Part shown: positions 41,301 to 55,405 of the stretch, piece after piece | Layout of the letters: the number at the start of each line of letters is the position of its first letter | Position numbering within the stretch: the first letter of the stretch is position 1 | Assembly (NCBI RefSeq): GCF_029227915.1 | Contig: NC_079878.1 | Span: forward strand, 10,664,001-10,728,000 | Direction of reading: 5' to 3' | DNA length: 64,000 nucleotides | Origin: Hydractinia symbiolongicarpus | Lineage: Eukaryota > Cnidaria > Hydrozoa > Anthoathecata > Hydractiniidae | The notes under the pieces: model-generated | What the model saw: only the letters and a program-made list of their open reading frames with translations | Database searches by the model: none | What the model was told of the DNA's origin: nothing | Made by a program: the position numbers and the translations under genes

Positions 41301-43778
41301 AAATATTTTATGCTTGTATGATTCTTACATTCACAGTTTTCCAGGTAATTCTTTCTTATAGATATGTAAATATGATGAATAAAATTATTTTTAGGAGGGG
41401 GGTTAAAAATAAGAGGTAGCTAGTTCATACCCAGTCTAAGGAATGCTTTTTGGCAGGAAAGACGGAAAGAAGAAAGCATTCATGTCTGCAGTTGTAATCG
41501 CAATGCGTTGAAAAAAGAAAAAAAGGATAGGTCTCATTTTGATGTTATCTCCCTTTGAAATTGTTTATCCTCGAAATAAAGAGCATAGCAATTCAAATGC
41601 TACGCTAACCGACTTCAAAATTTGTGCATTCAATTGTAATCCTAAGATTGGGATCATGTAAACACACAACCTTCAATGGTAGTACAACACCATCGTAACA
41701 CAACTATTTTAACACATCGTAAATCAGCCGATACCTACTTCGTTCTAATTTTTACGCAGCGAAAAAAAGTCTATTTCGTGTGTATCAAATTTTTTGCGTA
41801 TTAATTTGTTTGCTATTATTTTCTTATTCTCACTAAAAGTGTATTCTCAACGTGTGTGTTTGCTTTCTTGCAACGAAAACACTAAAGAAAAATGGCGCGA
41901 ATTTGACCTCTCCAATTTAAATACCCGTATTCTATACAAAATGGTAGCCGAAAAAATAATTTGTTCTAAGGACGAAACAACGACGTTCGGCATATTGTGA
42001 TAAGGTAAAATCTTAGGAAAAAAAAAATCGAATTTGTGGATTTTACAACGAGGTTTTTAACTAGTTATATTGCACCAGTATTTTGTCCTTTCAATACTCC
42101 TGAGCGTAGCTTTATTTCGGGTCCCCATAATTTCTTGCCTAGCATAATTTCCGTCGTCCATAGGAAGGTTTCTTACCTTGTTCCCGACATTGGGGCGGGA
42201 ATATACAGAAAAAACACAGTGATAAAAAGTGGAGCGGTTGCCATGGTAACTCCCAAAATGAGATTTTTAAAAACATTCAATAAAAAGTTCCCAAACAGAC
42301 AAAATATTTGAAATTTTAAGCCCTGTTGGTGCTGTTTTTTAAAAACTTTAATAAAAAAAGGTAGGTGGTATGATACATTTCATAAAAGAAAGGAGAAATA
42401 TTGTATCCACTGAAATATTATCTTGAAGCGATTTGATTGGCACATACATTTTAAAGTTAGCGTGGAAAGAAATCAAAGATCATCTACATTTTTGCAGAAA
42501 AGGAATTTTCTATTTTGTGGTATGCGTAGCGAATATGCATGATATAAATAGGGAACAAAAGAATAAAGAAGAATAGATAAAAAAGAAAGACTGTACCAAA
42601 GCTAAGTTTCTTTTTAACAACTGTTGCTTAATTACGGCAGCAAGGGGAGTAGCATAAGGACGGCAACCGTCGTTTTAAAGTATGACCTTACGCAGAAAAA
42701 GTAAAAGCGCGCGTAAACTTTTTATGTATATTACGAATAAAGTGATATGCCTTTTCCATGACAAGTAAGAGATGTTTTTTTTCTTGCTCGTGCGAACAAC
42801 ATGATTGACGTTGGAGAATTTAACGTCCTAAACAGATTACAGAATTTAAATTTTCTTACTCAATTAAATTCGAAAAAAATATAATTCTTAACACACCAAT
42901 ACAAGAAGTCCCAATTTGAGTGAACTCAAAGAAATATATTTCTATTAAAAGTTAAAAAAAATTGCAAAGAAATCTTGGAATGTCAAGGTTTAATCCATTA
43001 ACAGCGGGGTGTTCAAAATAGGTTTCCCCTGTAATACGCATGCGCAGTAAAGTTAACACTGTCGTATTCTCTTCACCTTGTTGGCTACGCAATTTGGAAT
43101 ACTAAATTTTCATTCTCGCTAGATGCACCAGTCGAAATCCAACTCTATTTTTAATAACCGCAGGTTTCATATGTAAGAGGTCGTACAAAACTTTTATAAC
43201 TTACATAAAAAGGAGAGGAATTTTAAAAAACGGAGTTGTTGCCTATTGACTTAACTTTTTATAAGAAACTTAGGTTTTTAATCAGTTCTCACGTCGCTTA
43301 ATATCTACACGTAAAGTTGCTTTATGGTTGCTAAGATTTAATCAAATAATTTTCGTAATTTATGTAAGGAAAAATAAGTGATATTTTTAGTAAAAGAAAG
43401 TTCTTGAAAATAAACTGAAGTATGCAACAAAGAATTTATTGTAGTTTTCCTTTTCTTGTAGTTTTATTTCTGATTTTTATTTGTATTCTATTTCTTTTGT
43501 TTCTATTTTCGCAACAAATAACTTTTTTTCTCAACACCCAACATTTTTTAAAAATAGTGCCAAAATTATTGGTTATTAACGCATCTCTTTAGTGAAACCG
43601 AATTCACATGTTTGCTAGCTAGCTATCTAGCTAGGTTGATCTAACGATTTCTATCCTTATAGGGTTGATGCGCCAATAGTAATCGAACTTCTTTTTTAAT
43701 CCAGTTTCTCATTGTATAAAACTAATCTGACTGTCTTAGTCTCAGAAAATATTTCTTTTTATATAATGTAGGTTATTG

Positions 43779-43817
43779 CTACATATATATATATGTATAT
43801 ATATGTATATGTATATG

Positions 43818-43848
<31 letters not shown>

Positions 43849-43853
43849 GTATA
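43779..43853. repeat. AT/GTAT microsatellite
   Basis: Alternating tatatatgtatata units over about 75 bp. Confidence 0.85.
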
Positions 43854-44607
43854 GTGGTGATTCGGCAACTATAGGAAGCAATACGACATATTGAAGTCTA
43901 GAACATTAAATAAATCAACAAATAAATAAAATAAATTAATCCCATCAACTTAAAGTGACATTTTCACAGTTACTCTGCCACAAAAACTAGTTACCGCCGG
44001 ACAGAGCTTAAAGAAAAAAAGAAAAAATGGTTTTATATGTCTAATTTACAAGCTTTTTAAAAGCGATGATTTTTTCCGACTCAGCCACACTGTTGTTACA
44101 GATTTTGTTGACTCCAAGTAATTCTTTTGATTAGATGTTTCCCATTTAAAAAATAAGGACAGTTAAAATAAGGCTTTACAGCAGCATCAGAGAGCTTGAA
44201 GTTGGTCCAGACTGTAGCGACAACAAAGTTGATACAAAAATAGTCGAGGTACTAGCGTAAGGAAAACATGAAAACATCATCTTTCCGTGTCTAACTTTTG
44301 CGACTGCAAGATAATATGAACTGTTGATATTTTAAAGTCATACTAAAACTAAATATATATATCTTGTTACTACTTTTTTTATAACTAACACACCAAATAA
44401 AAACATGCTACGTAAAATATATATTTTTGTTGTTATTCTTTAGTGAATCTGCAATATTTGTTTAAAAAGAAACTGCTGTAGTTGGCTGAGAAATTAATAA
44501 TTTATTTGAATACAGTTTCACATCTTCGACTTTCAACAAAGGCGATGCAGCAGAGCGTCTGAATGAATTATACAAAACTGATTAAAAATAAATACCCCCT
44601 TTTTTTT

Positions 44608-44623
44608 GGGGGGGGGGGGGGGG
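44608..44623 (+). repeat. Poly-G run (16 G) followed by G-rich sequence
   Basis: Sixteen G preceded by a T run and followed by agaggggg. Similar runs occur at 34377-34392 (C16) and 40272-40283 (G12). Could form G-quadruplex structures and is a sequencing risk. Confidence 0.8.
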
Positions 44624-44857
44624 AGAGGGGGAGAGAATCGATAAAGCAGAATTTAAAAAGAAAATTTTTAACAGGGTTTAGCGAGCAAAGTTTCATTTTT
44701 TCCCTCGCTCGCTTGCCAAACAATATTGTTTATTTCCATATTCAGTGAAGCGTAATATTCCCAACCAATTTTAACCAATCAGCGTTAATTATTATATTTA
44801 TTTCCTGCGTAATACTATTGTTGACATTTGGTGCGTAAGGTTAACGTCAAAACTAAC

Positions 44858-44913
44858 ATGGCAGATCAGTTACGAGGACCAGACCATCAATCAATTGTCA
44901 TTGCTAAAGCCTA
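44858..44913 (+). CDS. Possible short first coding exon
   Basis: An ATG opens MADQLRGPDHQSIVIAKA, and a strong donor (TA|GTAAGG) follows at 44914 just where the frame would otherwise stop. No matching downstream exon was identified, so this rests on start and donor alone. Confidence 0.25.
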
Positions 44914-45406
44914 GTAAGGGGTTTCAGAAGTCAGAATTCCGTTTTATGTAAATTTTTGCATGTAGAAATAAAAACATTTAAAAAATCAGCTTAAAATCTG
45001 ATGATTTCAGCCTGGAGTTGCTTAAAAGGGTTTTCTAGCTGAGACAAAAGCGTGATTCTCTAAAGAGAGTTCTAAATGAAATATAACTAAATTGACTATG
45101 TTGTTATTCATTCATTCATTCATTCACTCATTCGCTGTCCCAGGAAGGTTTTAGTGTTTTAAATTTCATAAACTATTTTTAAAAAGACAATCTTTCTTAC
45201 CTTGTTTCAACGTAGATATTTCAACATATACAAAATAACTTTTCAGACATTATTTTCACACCCAGAACTTCACTGACTACTCATTTCGAGGGTCACAGTA
45301 GATGTGCAATATCTACTATGTGAACATTCGAATCCTTTTTATGTAGTTGCTTGGCAACAATTGTTTATAATAGCTAGGACTAATTCATTATGACTACGCT
45401 GCCCAC

Positions 45407-45476
45407 GATAAAATTACATCCCGTCCTGAAATAGCTTGTATTTAACGATAAAATTACATCCCGTCCTAAAATAGCT
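45407..45476. repeat. Short tandem duplication
   Basis: cgataaaattacatcccgtc occurs twice, ~38 bp apart, followed each time by (c/t)tgaaatagct or a one-base variant. Upstream, (attc)n repeats lie near 45109-45135. Confidence 0.6.
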
Positions 45477-46174
45477 AACTTACAATTGACATGCAACAAC
45501 ACCCTTTTTAAACAAATTTTGTGTGTCATTAAAACTGACTAAGAAGTGATAAATAACCCATTGCTTGTTGATATCCACGCGCCTGTTGAATGCTCCTGTT
45601 TCTCCCTTTACATTTTTTAGCAAATTGTTTCTAGATGTGCTTTTCCACATCAAACAACATTGATTCATTGACTTTCGTATTTTAAATATGTTGACCGATT
45701 TCGAGCAACAAAAAACACCGATAGGCGTTTTCTTTTCTTTCTTTTTTTGTTACGTGCATTTTTTCATATAGTTATTTTGCTCATTTTTTTTTTAAAGAAA
45801 AACAATATTGTTAACAAAATGCTATTCTACGCCTTCTATTTAACCATTCCTTAATCCGACAAAAATAGCTTTAGTATGCGTTTTTAGCGGCGTCCGAAAT
45901 TTTAAAAGTATCTTAGTGACCGGCTTCGAGTTATCTTATACAACTTAGTTAATTGCTATGACAACGAAATCAATAAAAATTAAAATTAGTTTTTTCAGTT
46001 TTGTGATATAACTTCATTGATTGTAGTTTGAATGTCAAAAAATTCTGTACGCATCTTCCATCCATTTTTTATCTGTTTTGAAGTTGTATTTTAGTAAATA
46101 CTCTTGGTAACTCAATTATATTTATTAAACCAAACAAGAAAATAGATCATCCGCCATTTTAGTAGAATCATGTA

Positions 46175-46650
46175 CAGTGGAACCTCTAATAGCGGCCACT
46201 TTGGGGGACCCAGCTTAGTGGCCGTTGCATTAGAGGTGACCGATGTATGGAGGTTTTATATGAATACACTTTTTTTGTCAAAACGTCTGGTCGGGAGAGG
46301 GGCTCAAAGAATGATTCATGATCAAAGCAAGGGGACATGTGGAAGCGTTAAAGTGGATAGAGCAAGTTACGAAAAAGATCCTTTCACATGCTACTGACCT
46401 CGGTAGAAAATAATTCTTTTTATTTTTCCTTTTATTTGCTTGCATAAAGATTTTTTTTGACCGTTAATAGAGGTGGAATTAGACATTTGGACAATAGAAA
46501 GTGGCCGTTTGGCCGTTGATTGGAGGTGACCGATGTATGGAGGTTTTTTTTATAAGAGTTTGACCATGAATTTGGCAGGGATTTTCTTTTCTGGCCGCTT
46601 ATCAGGAGGTGACCAATGTATGGAGTTGACCGTTAATAGAGGTTCCACTG
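46175..46650. mobile_element. pogo/Tigger-like MITE with TA duplication
   Basis: Termini CAGTGGAACCTCTAATAGCG and its inverted form (cgttaatagaggttccactg) are flanked by TA on both sides (46173-46174, 46651-46652). CAGT(G/A)GAACCTC ends with TA duplications are typical of pogo/Tigger elements of the Tc1/mariner superfamily. The 476-bp interior has no transposase but repeats gaggtgacc(g/a)atgtatggag three times. Confidence 0.85.
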
Positions 46651-48427
46651 TATACAGAAATAATGATAATAACTGAAAAAAAGTCAGACTTTTTTTCGAA
46701 ATAAGTTCAACGTTATAAGAATAAAAACAATTAAAAACGCATGCCAGAATTTCTTTAAATTAACCACTTTATTATTTTGATTATTGTTTCAAATTTTTCT
46801 AATCTCTTATAAAAAAGTGTAACAAAAGGATGAAATGAGAAGACATAGGTACGAAATGAAATTAGGTAAAAAAATCTGGTATTAAAAAAAACACCATGTT
46901 CGTCAGTATGCCCGACACCATTAAGGTTGATAGGGGTTTTAACCTATAGCTTTTATGCAGTGGGAAAGAACATTCTGCTGAAAGATATACGCGACGATAA
47001 AAGTATTTCGTTGCGCAGGCACGCTAGAGAATACTACACGCTATTTTGCACGCTCTCTCTACCTGGCCAACGTATGCGAAAAAAGTAGCGACTTTGTAGC
47101 CTGCCAAGTTAGTGATCATTTTAACCATTTGTCTGTGTTTAAAAAATGACAAAAAACCGTGTCCATGATTGTATATAAATTTTCGTATCCGAAGAAATTT
47201 GCTTCCCCGTCTTAAAACGTCTTGTCAGTCATATAAAAAAGTCAGGGAAAAGTGACTAAATTTTCTGCCCGACCAAAATTTCCCCCGATTATTTTTACCC
47301 CGACTAGTACTTTTACCCGATTTTTTTTATACCTGGCTAACCCCGGCTATTTTTTTTCTGGAATTTGTTCAAAAAACATACATGGATAAATAAAAAAAAA
47401 TTGATTCAAATTCTCTTGTGAGGTTATCTAAAAGAATGTTAAAAATTAGTCGGGGAAAAGTGACTTATTTTTCAAAAGTGACTTAATTTTCCCAGATATA
47501 GTTTTCAAATAATACTTCAACCTATGTACAACACAAGAATTTTATACTTAAGCGACAGTATATTCAAAAAAGAAAGAAAAGAAAAAAATATGAAGGGAGA
47601 CTAGGATATATGTTTTCATAGCATAACCTTTAAACAGAATTATTTTACCTATTTTGATCTTTTGCGGTAGATCCAAGTTGCAAACAATAAGTTTTCTTAA
47701 AAAATAGACTCGTTTTATAGACATTTTATTGTATCAATAATTAATTCTTGCATCAATAATTCTTTATTCAAACAAACTATCAAGTATACACACACGCGAC
47801 TAAATATGAATGAGTAGACCTCCATTGCTCAAGGTCAAAGCTAAAAATAATTTAATATCGTGAGCTACCCTGCGTCAAGCTTTAAAACCACATAATAAAA
47901 TATACAGTTTCTAATAAGTTAGTAATGTTTAATATATCTTTCACTTAATTATTTTCTTTCGTACACGGCAGCCTTTGATAACCTCCGAATAAAATGTTTC
48001 ACTGCAACCACCCAACCATGGTGGAGCTAAATTATCGCTTTAGTTAGCTTAAGTAATGTAAAAACCAAATAGAAAGTGTTACCTGTGAGAATTTTTACGT
48101 GCAGTGTAAAATGAAACAATTAAAACACACCTGTTTTCCCCTTATTTAATACAAAAAGCGTATCATAAACAATCGCAGAAATATAGGAGATAAACGATAA
48201 ATAAATAAAATAAATATAAAATTTTCTGTCGCAAAAAATAGGGATGATAAAGTGTGACAAGGGGGGGATTACAAAGTGCCGCGGGTCAGGGGATTAAACA
48301 TTTCGATAGGTTTGGGATTAAAAAGTGAGACAAAAATAGTTACAAATGGCAATAGGATTATAAAGTGCAACAAAATTGGATTACCAAGTGCGATGGGATT
48401 ACAAAGTGATACTCTACAGGGACATTA

Positions 48428-48547
48428 TCATTTGTTTCCCTTTTTAGGATCACAAGACATTACTAGACCCGCAACAACCGCAAAGGCTGCAATTGCCCAA
48501 CCACTGTAGTTAAGCATCGGGGTTAAGTAGCTGAAAACACTCCCATG
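48428..48547 (-). CDS. Terminal coding exon of a membrane protein, unit 1
   Basis: After an acceptor (gcttttcag) the minus strand is open for 39 codons and a TGA. It codes a short polar start, the membrane helix YSGWAIAAFAVVAGLVMS and a basic tail (CDPKKGNK). The 120-nt exon is preserved in all three array units. The rest of the gene was not identified with confidence; a possible upstream exon lies at about 49080-49155 (minus), but its phase does not fit directly. No family recognised. Confidence 0.4.
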   Translation of the reverse strand, partial: HGSVFSYLTPMLNYSGWAIAAFAVVAGLVMSCDPKKGNK

Positions 48548-51500
48548 CTGAAAAGCAAAATCAGATATTTCATAGAAACTATAAAATCTATCCACAAGTT
48601 ATGAAAATTATAAATAATATAATCAAAACATGTTTTCACAAACTTTTGCTTCTTTCTGTGTTTTTGTCCATCCTGAGAGAAAACCTAGTGGAAGCAAAAC
48701 AGCAATGCTTCGAAATTTCAAAACCCGTAGGAACAACCCTTAAAAAAACAATCTAAGCTTCGAATCTAAGAACAATGATCAGATCATCGTTTTCAACAAC
48801 TTGTTAATAAAACATCTTTATGCTTCTTAATCTTTCCTGAAGTTCACTGCTCTTCCAGGAAAAGCATACATTAAGCCAAAATGGAGGATGAACTTCATCT
48901 TTTAGGGGCTACAAAAGTAAAGGGATGCTACAAAAAATAAAGAAATAATACAAAAAATAAAGATATACTACAAAAAATAAAGAAATACTACAAAAAATAA
49001 AGAAATACTACAAAAAACCAGGGAAACTAAAAGAAATAATACGAGAGTAAAGGATATTCAAGTGAAGGTAAATTTACCTGATACTAAAATTTCGTCAATA
49101 ATTTTTTTAGAAATAACATAATTTTCGTGCATATCATGTCTAATAACTTCACCCTGTCATTAAAATTAATAATTAATCCCAAATTTGCGTCTGTAGCTAA
49201 AAATAAACCATTTGATTTGACAGTGTGGCCAGCGGAATCACTGCACAACAGAGAAAGCCAGTGACGTGAACCGTTTAAAAACTACGCTGAAACAAAATAT
49301 GAATTAAAAATTTGAAACAATAATCAAAATAATGATTGGATAATTTAAATAATTGACAGACTGAAAGTGCACATAATTTATTAAACCCAAATAATATTAT
49401 TAAATTAATTTATTCCCTACGATCCGCGAAGACCTGGAAATATATGAGTAAACGAGACATGCTGATGTCAGCAGAAATTACATGGTTATTTTATTAAGTC
49501 GAAACATTTACTAAATAACTAATTGAAATTGATTATTGATTATTATTATTATTTGAATTATCTTATTATAATTAACGTGGAATGAAAAATATTACTTTTT
49601 TACAGTTAGGTTGTAAAAACATTAAAAACAACCCTAGGCTAGTTTTCAAGTGAGTATTCTAAATTTTTGTCAGTCAAATATTTTCGGAGAGTTAAGACTT
49701 TTAAAATTTCAATTGCACAGCGAGTAAAGACTATAAATTTTACTTTTACAAAAGGGAAAGGAGCACGTGAGTTAATTTTCGTTACTTCATTCTGTACAGA
49801 GAATGCTCTTCTTTCAAGTAAATTGCAACTTTTGAAGCACAAGTATTCCTCTACTTGTAATAAATACAAACGGCAAATTATTATAATTTATCCCTATTCT
49901 ACAAAAAAAAGTATGCTCACTCAAAATTCATCCCTATTCTACAAAAAAAAGTATGCTCACTCAAGAAACAGGGTTGTCACAGTTTTTTTACAGTCACATT
50001 GGAGGAGATTTCAGGACTTCTGAAGAGGGTTTTCAAGCTTTTTTGAAAAGATGAGGGTGTTTTCATGAAGGAAAAAACTGTAGTAAATTTCCTGCAAATT
50101 AAGAAAATTTCGCATATGCGCATGCGCAATTTTATAAAAGATAGCCTCCCATAATTACGTAAACTATTCTTTTCTAATCTATACAGTTCACAAAATTATC
50201 AGTTTGTTTTTAGAAGTTTCTTATCATTTGGGTGATCTAATGCAGGGTGGACTATTACAGGCATTTTCAAAACAATTAATTTGCACAATATGATTCTCTT
50301 TTTCTTTCGTTCCCTCTTTTTTCTTCACATACCAGAAAAACACAATCAAGGAGCTCAAATAATATCACATCATTAGATTTATTTATATATTTACAGTATT
50401 TACTTACTTTCCTGTTTGGAATTGAAAGTAATTCGGAGTCTAACCACACAAAAATACAGATATTAAAAAGCAATCAATCCTTGTCTCCTACTGCCTAATC
50501 ATTAGTAACATTGATACAATCACAGGTATTCCCAGATCTCCCCCGCACAACAGTCTTTATATTAATTCTTTTAGAATTTTCTAAATTTGTCAATTTTGAT
50601 GAATAGAATTTTAAACTATGACCATCCATGGCACAACTTATGCACTGGGTTGGGTAACATTAATAAAAACAATCCCCGATTGCATCTGAATATCTCCCCT
50701 GTAAAAAAATTATAAAGAAGTTTAGTCCAGTCCCTACAAAACTATCTCGTCTATATTGTGAAAATTGTGAGTCTTTTATTAAGATGTATGCAATAATTGG
50801 TAATCTTTTTTCAGTTAGATTAAAAAAAACCCGTCCTTTATGAAACCAATAATGCTGAAAAACAACCCTAAAAGTACGATTTTTTTATGTTGAATCTGTT
50901 TGAGAGAGTTTTTCATTCAACATTTTCGAACTTTTAAATTTTTAAGCAAAACATAACTTGATGTTGTGGAGAAAAACACACGTACGCTAAACAAACTACT
51001 GGCATAATGAGCAGTGAAAGTTAATCAAACTATGATGTAGAAAAAGCTACCCTCTAAGAGTTTATGAAAGAAAAGAACATCTGCTTAAATTCTTGTTGAT
51101 CTTCTGGACAACGGAGGTTTAACTATGGCCAGCACTTACAGAGTTAAAAGCAGATAAAAATTACCTGGATGTTTCTTAAAGGAAATTTTCTTAAGAATTA
51201 TGGAGTCAAACCCCTGTTTTATACCCCTAAAATTATTTTTAGCATAATTCTTGTCACTTTATCAATAAACTTTTTTAATTTTCTCACAATTTTGCAAGAA
51301 AGTGGTAGAAGTACCTATAATCTCAGCTTTAAGTGAGTCCTACACAGCGCAACAAACTTATCAGACCACAAAAATTTTTACCACACCAAAACCATAATAC
51401 ACTGATCATTTACCAGGCATGAACTATACAGTTTGAAGCAAAACACATAACCTTGCATGCATCACAAAAAAGCAATAAGGTATAATGCCCAGTGTTATAA

Positions 51501-52734
51501 TAATGTGGAAAATTTATAAAAAGGACTGTAAAAAATGACATAAACCAGGCACTCTTATTGGACAGGAAAATAAGCAAGTACTTGTCAAGATGGTGAAAGT
51601 TATGTTAAAGTTCACGTTTGTCGGTAGCAAAACAGTGAAAGTCCCATTTAAGCAGTTAGGGGCCATTCAATAATTAAATAACATTTTTCACCACCCCTAC
51701 TCCTTCTTATGCATCGAACAAATCTAGTACCACCTACAGACCCCCTCATCTTGTTAGGTAATATTTGGAATCTTAAGACCTCATCTTTTCATACTAAAAA
51801 CCTTCATGTAACAGATAATCAGGCAAACTAATGCTAATGAGAAAAACATATACCCGGGCGATTTATTTAGCACACAAGATGACATTTTCGGTACTATAAC
51901 AAAAGAGCTCTGCAAGATAAGGACTAGAATCATATATAGGCATATATAACAAACTTCACACAATAAATGGAGTAGTTGATTAATCAACACTAGAGCAAAA
52001 GATTTAGCAGATATTGAAAAGAAGGCAGAACATATAGTAGCTGCATAAATGTATGAGTTAAAATCTTTTTACAGACCTTTTTTAAAAAAAAGATGAAATT
52101 TTTCTGACAGTTTCCAGAAAAATTTGCTTACATTTTTAACCCTGATGAACAAAACAATATGTGGCAAGTGTTGACCACAAGTTGGGATTCTAAGCAACAA
52201 AGAAAAACATAGGCAACTCTCATATAAGGAGCATTCATGTCAGCGAGCAGACATGTTAACAAAAAAAATAAAAAATAAGGGGTAAATGAAGTGTACTACT
52301 GCCGAAATACCACTTGACACTAAAAACAACACAAGTTTGTAGTGACGGTCTGGCCAAGACTAGTATCCTCAAGGTAAAGTCATGAGTAAAAGTCATTATA
52401 AATTCCTTAATTATCTGAACATCATGCAGAAAATAATCAGATTCATTATCACTGTTATACACAGAGAAGAGAACTGTTGCGAAGATAACCTGCAGGTTAG
52501 TCTGATGTGCATTTTAAATTAACAGGTATTAACTCAATTTTTTGTCAGACTTGTAAGCAATGATATTTCAGGAAGGTTTAAAGCTGACATTCAGAATTCC
52601 ACGAAGTTATTGCAAGAGTGAGATTAGAGACATCAAAACGTTTTCAGCTTTAGTGATATTAACAGTGGCTAGATAGAGATAGTCAAGCACTTGTTTTGCT
52701 AGGATATGTGTTGGATAATGAAGGTGGGTGTTTC

Positions 52735-53040
52735 ATTAGTGTTATTTGCAATAGATTCTCCTTTGTTGACTAGCACAGTCTTGTAAATTGAGGTAAAAGG
52801 TAGGTTGCATAATAAGAGTTGTTGTTAAGTAATGTGCATGGACATTGAAACAGGAAGATCTTGACTGTTTAGAAGTAAAGATATGAGAATGGTTAGGTGG
52901 ATGTGTAACAAAATGAGTTCAGATGAACTTAAGAAGCAGACTATAGGTTTTACATTTAGTAATGTTATGAGATGAGAAGAATGAGTTGGTTTAGGCAGTT
53001 GGAAAGAATGAAGGTGGGTAAGAAAGTGTAGACGTGATAC
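52735..53040 (+). pseudogene. Degraded LINE reverse-transcriptase fragment, unit 1
   Basis: Base-level similarity to the C-terminal RT region of the LINE at 15326-17958 in the opposite orientation: shared strings include caggaagatcttgac, atgagaatggttaggtggat and gtaagaaagtgtagac. Frames are fully disrupted, and several indels remove segments found in the longer copy. Confidence 0.7.
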
Positions 53041-55405
53041 TGAGTTAACAATCATTTTTTCAAAAACGTGACACTAAAGAAATATTAATAAAAACATCAC
53101 ATAGCTGTGGAGATAAAAATATGTGATATTACAAATTACAGGTATGAAGAACAGTGATGATAAGCATAATAACTAAAACAGGTAATGAGTTTCCGCAGAA
53201 CCAGTGCAGAACTAGCAGAGAACCAAAGTCTCCGCAGAACCACCACAGAACCAGCAGCAAACCACTACAGAACCAGCAGTTTTTTTAGTTATTACGTGTA
53301 ATAAGTTCAGAACACGGAAGTTAAAGTCTATCACAAGTTGAAATGCCCTATAAGTTCAATGCAGTTTCACAGTTTCATCAATTTAAATGCTTGTAAACTA
53401 GACAAGTATGGTGACCCTAAGTTTTCACAAAATTAAGTTTAGAACAGATAGAAGTTGACATGTTTTAGCTAATGTTGTCTAATTTGTTGCTTATATATAA
53501 AACTTTAACAAATTTGTCGAAAGCGAGATTAAAACTACAAAATAATAAAGATGGTATATTAGGACGATTATAGTACATATTTTCTAAAAATTAAAACAAC
53601 ACTAAAAACTAACCTTCAGTTGAATCTTTAAAATCTTCAGGTTAGTTGGACTTCATTCAGCAATACAATGTTTACGTTCTAAACAACACGTTCTACAAAT
53701 TAAACAATTAAAAACGCATGCCAGAATTTCTTTAAATTAACCACTTTATTATTTTGATTATTGTTTCAAATTTTTCTAATCTCTTATAAAAAAGTGTAAC
53801 AAAAGGATGAAATGAGAAGACATAGGTACGAAATGAAATTAGGTAAAAAAATCTGGTATTAAAAAAAACACCATGTTCGTCAGTATGCCCGACACCATTA
53901 AGGTTGATAGGGGTTTTAACCTATAGCTTTTATGCAGTGGGAAAGAACATTCTGCTGAAAGATATACGCGACGATAAAAGTATTTCGTTGCGCAGGCACG
54001 CTAGAGAATACTACACGCTATTTTGCACGCTCTCTCTACCTGGCCAACGTATGCGAAAAAAGTAGCGACTTTGTAGCCTGCCAAGTTAGTGATCATTTTA
54101 ACCATTTGTCTGTGTTTAAAAAATGACAAAAAACCGTGTCCATGATTGTATATAAATTTTCGTATCCGAAGAAATTTGCTTCCCCGTCTTAAAACGTCTT
54201 GTCAGTCATAAAAAAAAGTCAGGGAAAAGTGACTAAATTTTCTGCCCGACCAAAATTTCCCCCGATTATTTTTACCCCGACTAGTACTTTTACCCGATTT
54301 TTTTTATACCTGGCTAACCCCGGCTATTTTTTTTCTGGAATTTGTTCAAAAAACATACATGGATAAATAAAAAAAAATTGATTCAAATTCTCTTGTGAGG
54401 TTATCTAAAAGAATGTTAAAAATTAGTCGGGGAAAAGTGACTTATTTTTCAAAAGTGACTTAATTTTCCCAGATATAGTTTTCAAATAATACTTCAACCT
54501 ATGTACAACACAAGAATTTTATACTTAAGCGACAGTATATTCAAAAAAGAAAGAAAAGAAAAAAAATATGAAGGGAGACTAGGATATATGTTTTCATAGC
54601 ATAACCTTTAAACAGAATTATTTTACCTATTTTGATCTTTTGCGGTAGATCCAAGTTGCAAACAATAAGTTTTCTTAAAAAATAGACTCGTTTTATAGAC
54701 ATTTTATTGTATCAATAATTAATTCTTGCATCAATAATTCTTTATTCAAACAAACTATCAAGTATACACACACGCGACTAAATATGAATGAGTAGACCTC
54801 CATTGCTCAAGGTCAAAGCTAAAAATAATTTAATATCGTGAGCTACCCTGCGTCAAGCTTTAAAACCACATAATAAAATATACAGTTTCTAATAAGTTAG
54901 TAATGTTTAATATATCTTTCACTTAATTATTTTCTTTCGTACACGGCAGCCTTTGATAACCTCCGAATAAAATGTTTCACTGCAACCACCCAACCATGGT
55001 GGAGCTAAATTATCGCTTTAGTTAGCTTAAGTAATGTAAAAACCAAATAGAAAGTGTTACCTGTGAGAATTTTTACGTGCAGTGTAAAATGAAACAATTA
55101 AAACACACCTGTTTTCCCCTTATTTAATACAAAAAGCGTATCATAAACAATCGCAGAAATATAGGAGATAAACGATAAATAAATAAAATAAATATAAAAT
55201 TTTCTGTCGCAAAAAATAGGGATGATAAAGTGTGACAAGGGGGGGATTACAAAGTGCCGCGGGTCAGGGGATTAAACATTTCGATAGGTTTGGGATTAAA
55301 AAGTGAGACAAAAATAGTTACAAATGGCAATAGGATTATAAAGTGCAACAAAATTGGATTACCAAGTGCGATGGGATTACAAAGTGATACTCTACAGGGA
55401 CATTA

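Larger units (their letters stand above)
38383..44857. other. Long intergenic region, no supported gene
   Basis: Contains the receptor upstream region. It holds a CA/AC-rich low-complexity stretch (38660-38730), a G12 run (40272-40283) and the AT microsatellite at 43779-43853. Open frames at 41794-42000 and 42036-42311 lack an ATG at their starts. No RNA gene was recognised. Confidence 0.5.
46731..53707. repeat. Tandem array unit 1 (6977 bp)
   Basis: The unit begins ttaaaaacgcatgccagaat and ends caacacgttctacaaatt..caa. It repeats at 53708 with only scattered differences. Unit 1 has a 37-bp local duplication near 49905-49965 that unit 2 lacks, and lacks an insert of about 45 bp present in unit 2 near 56455. 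Contents: degenerate GGATTAnAAAGTG repeats (48240-48415), a small coding exon (48428-48547, minus), a ~20-bp minisatellite (48905-49018), a degraded LINE fragment (52735-53040) and cagaacca-type low-complexity sequence (53178-53280). Confidence 0.9.

Noticed and set aside
41794-42000. Signal-peptide-like ORF (IIFLFSLKVYS...)
   Set aside because: The frame begins with TTG, not ATG, and no splice acceptor supports an exon here.
42036-42311. 91-codon open frame on the plus strand
   Set aside because: It begins with GTG and has no recognised content or splice support.
48276-48509. Plus-strand ORF repeated three times (also 55254-55487, 62241-62474)
   Set aside because: It begins without ATG and its right half is antisense to the better supported minus-strand exon; the left half is simple repeats.
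49639-50023. Overlapping ORFs on both strands in the array unit (also 56665-57040)
   Set aside because: Both are in low-complexity A/T-rich sequence; the plus frame differs between units because of a 37-bp duplication and local indels, as expected of noncoding DNA.
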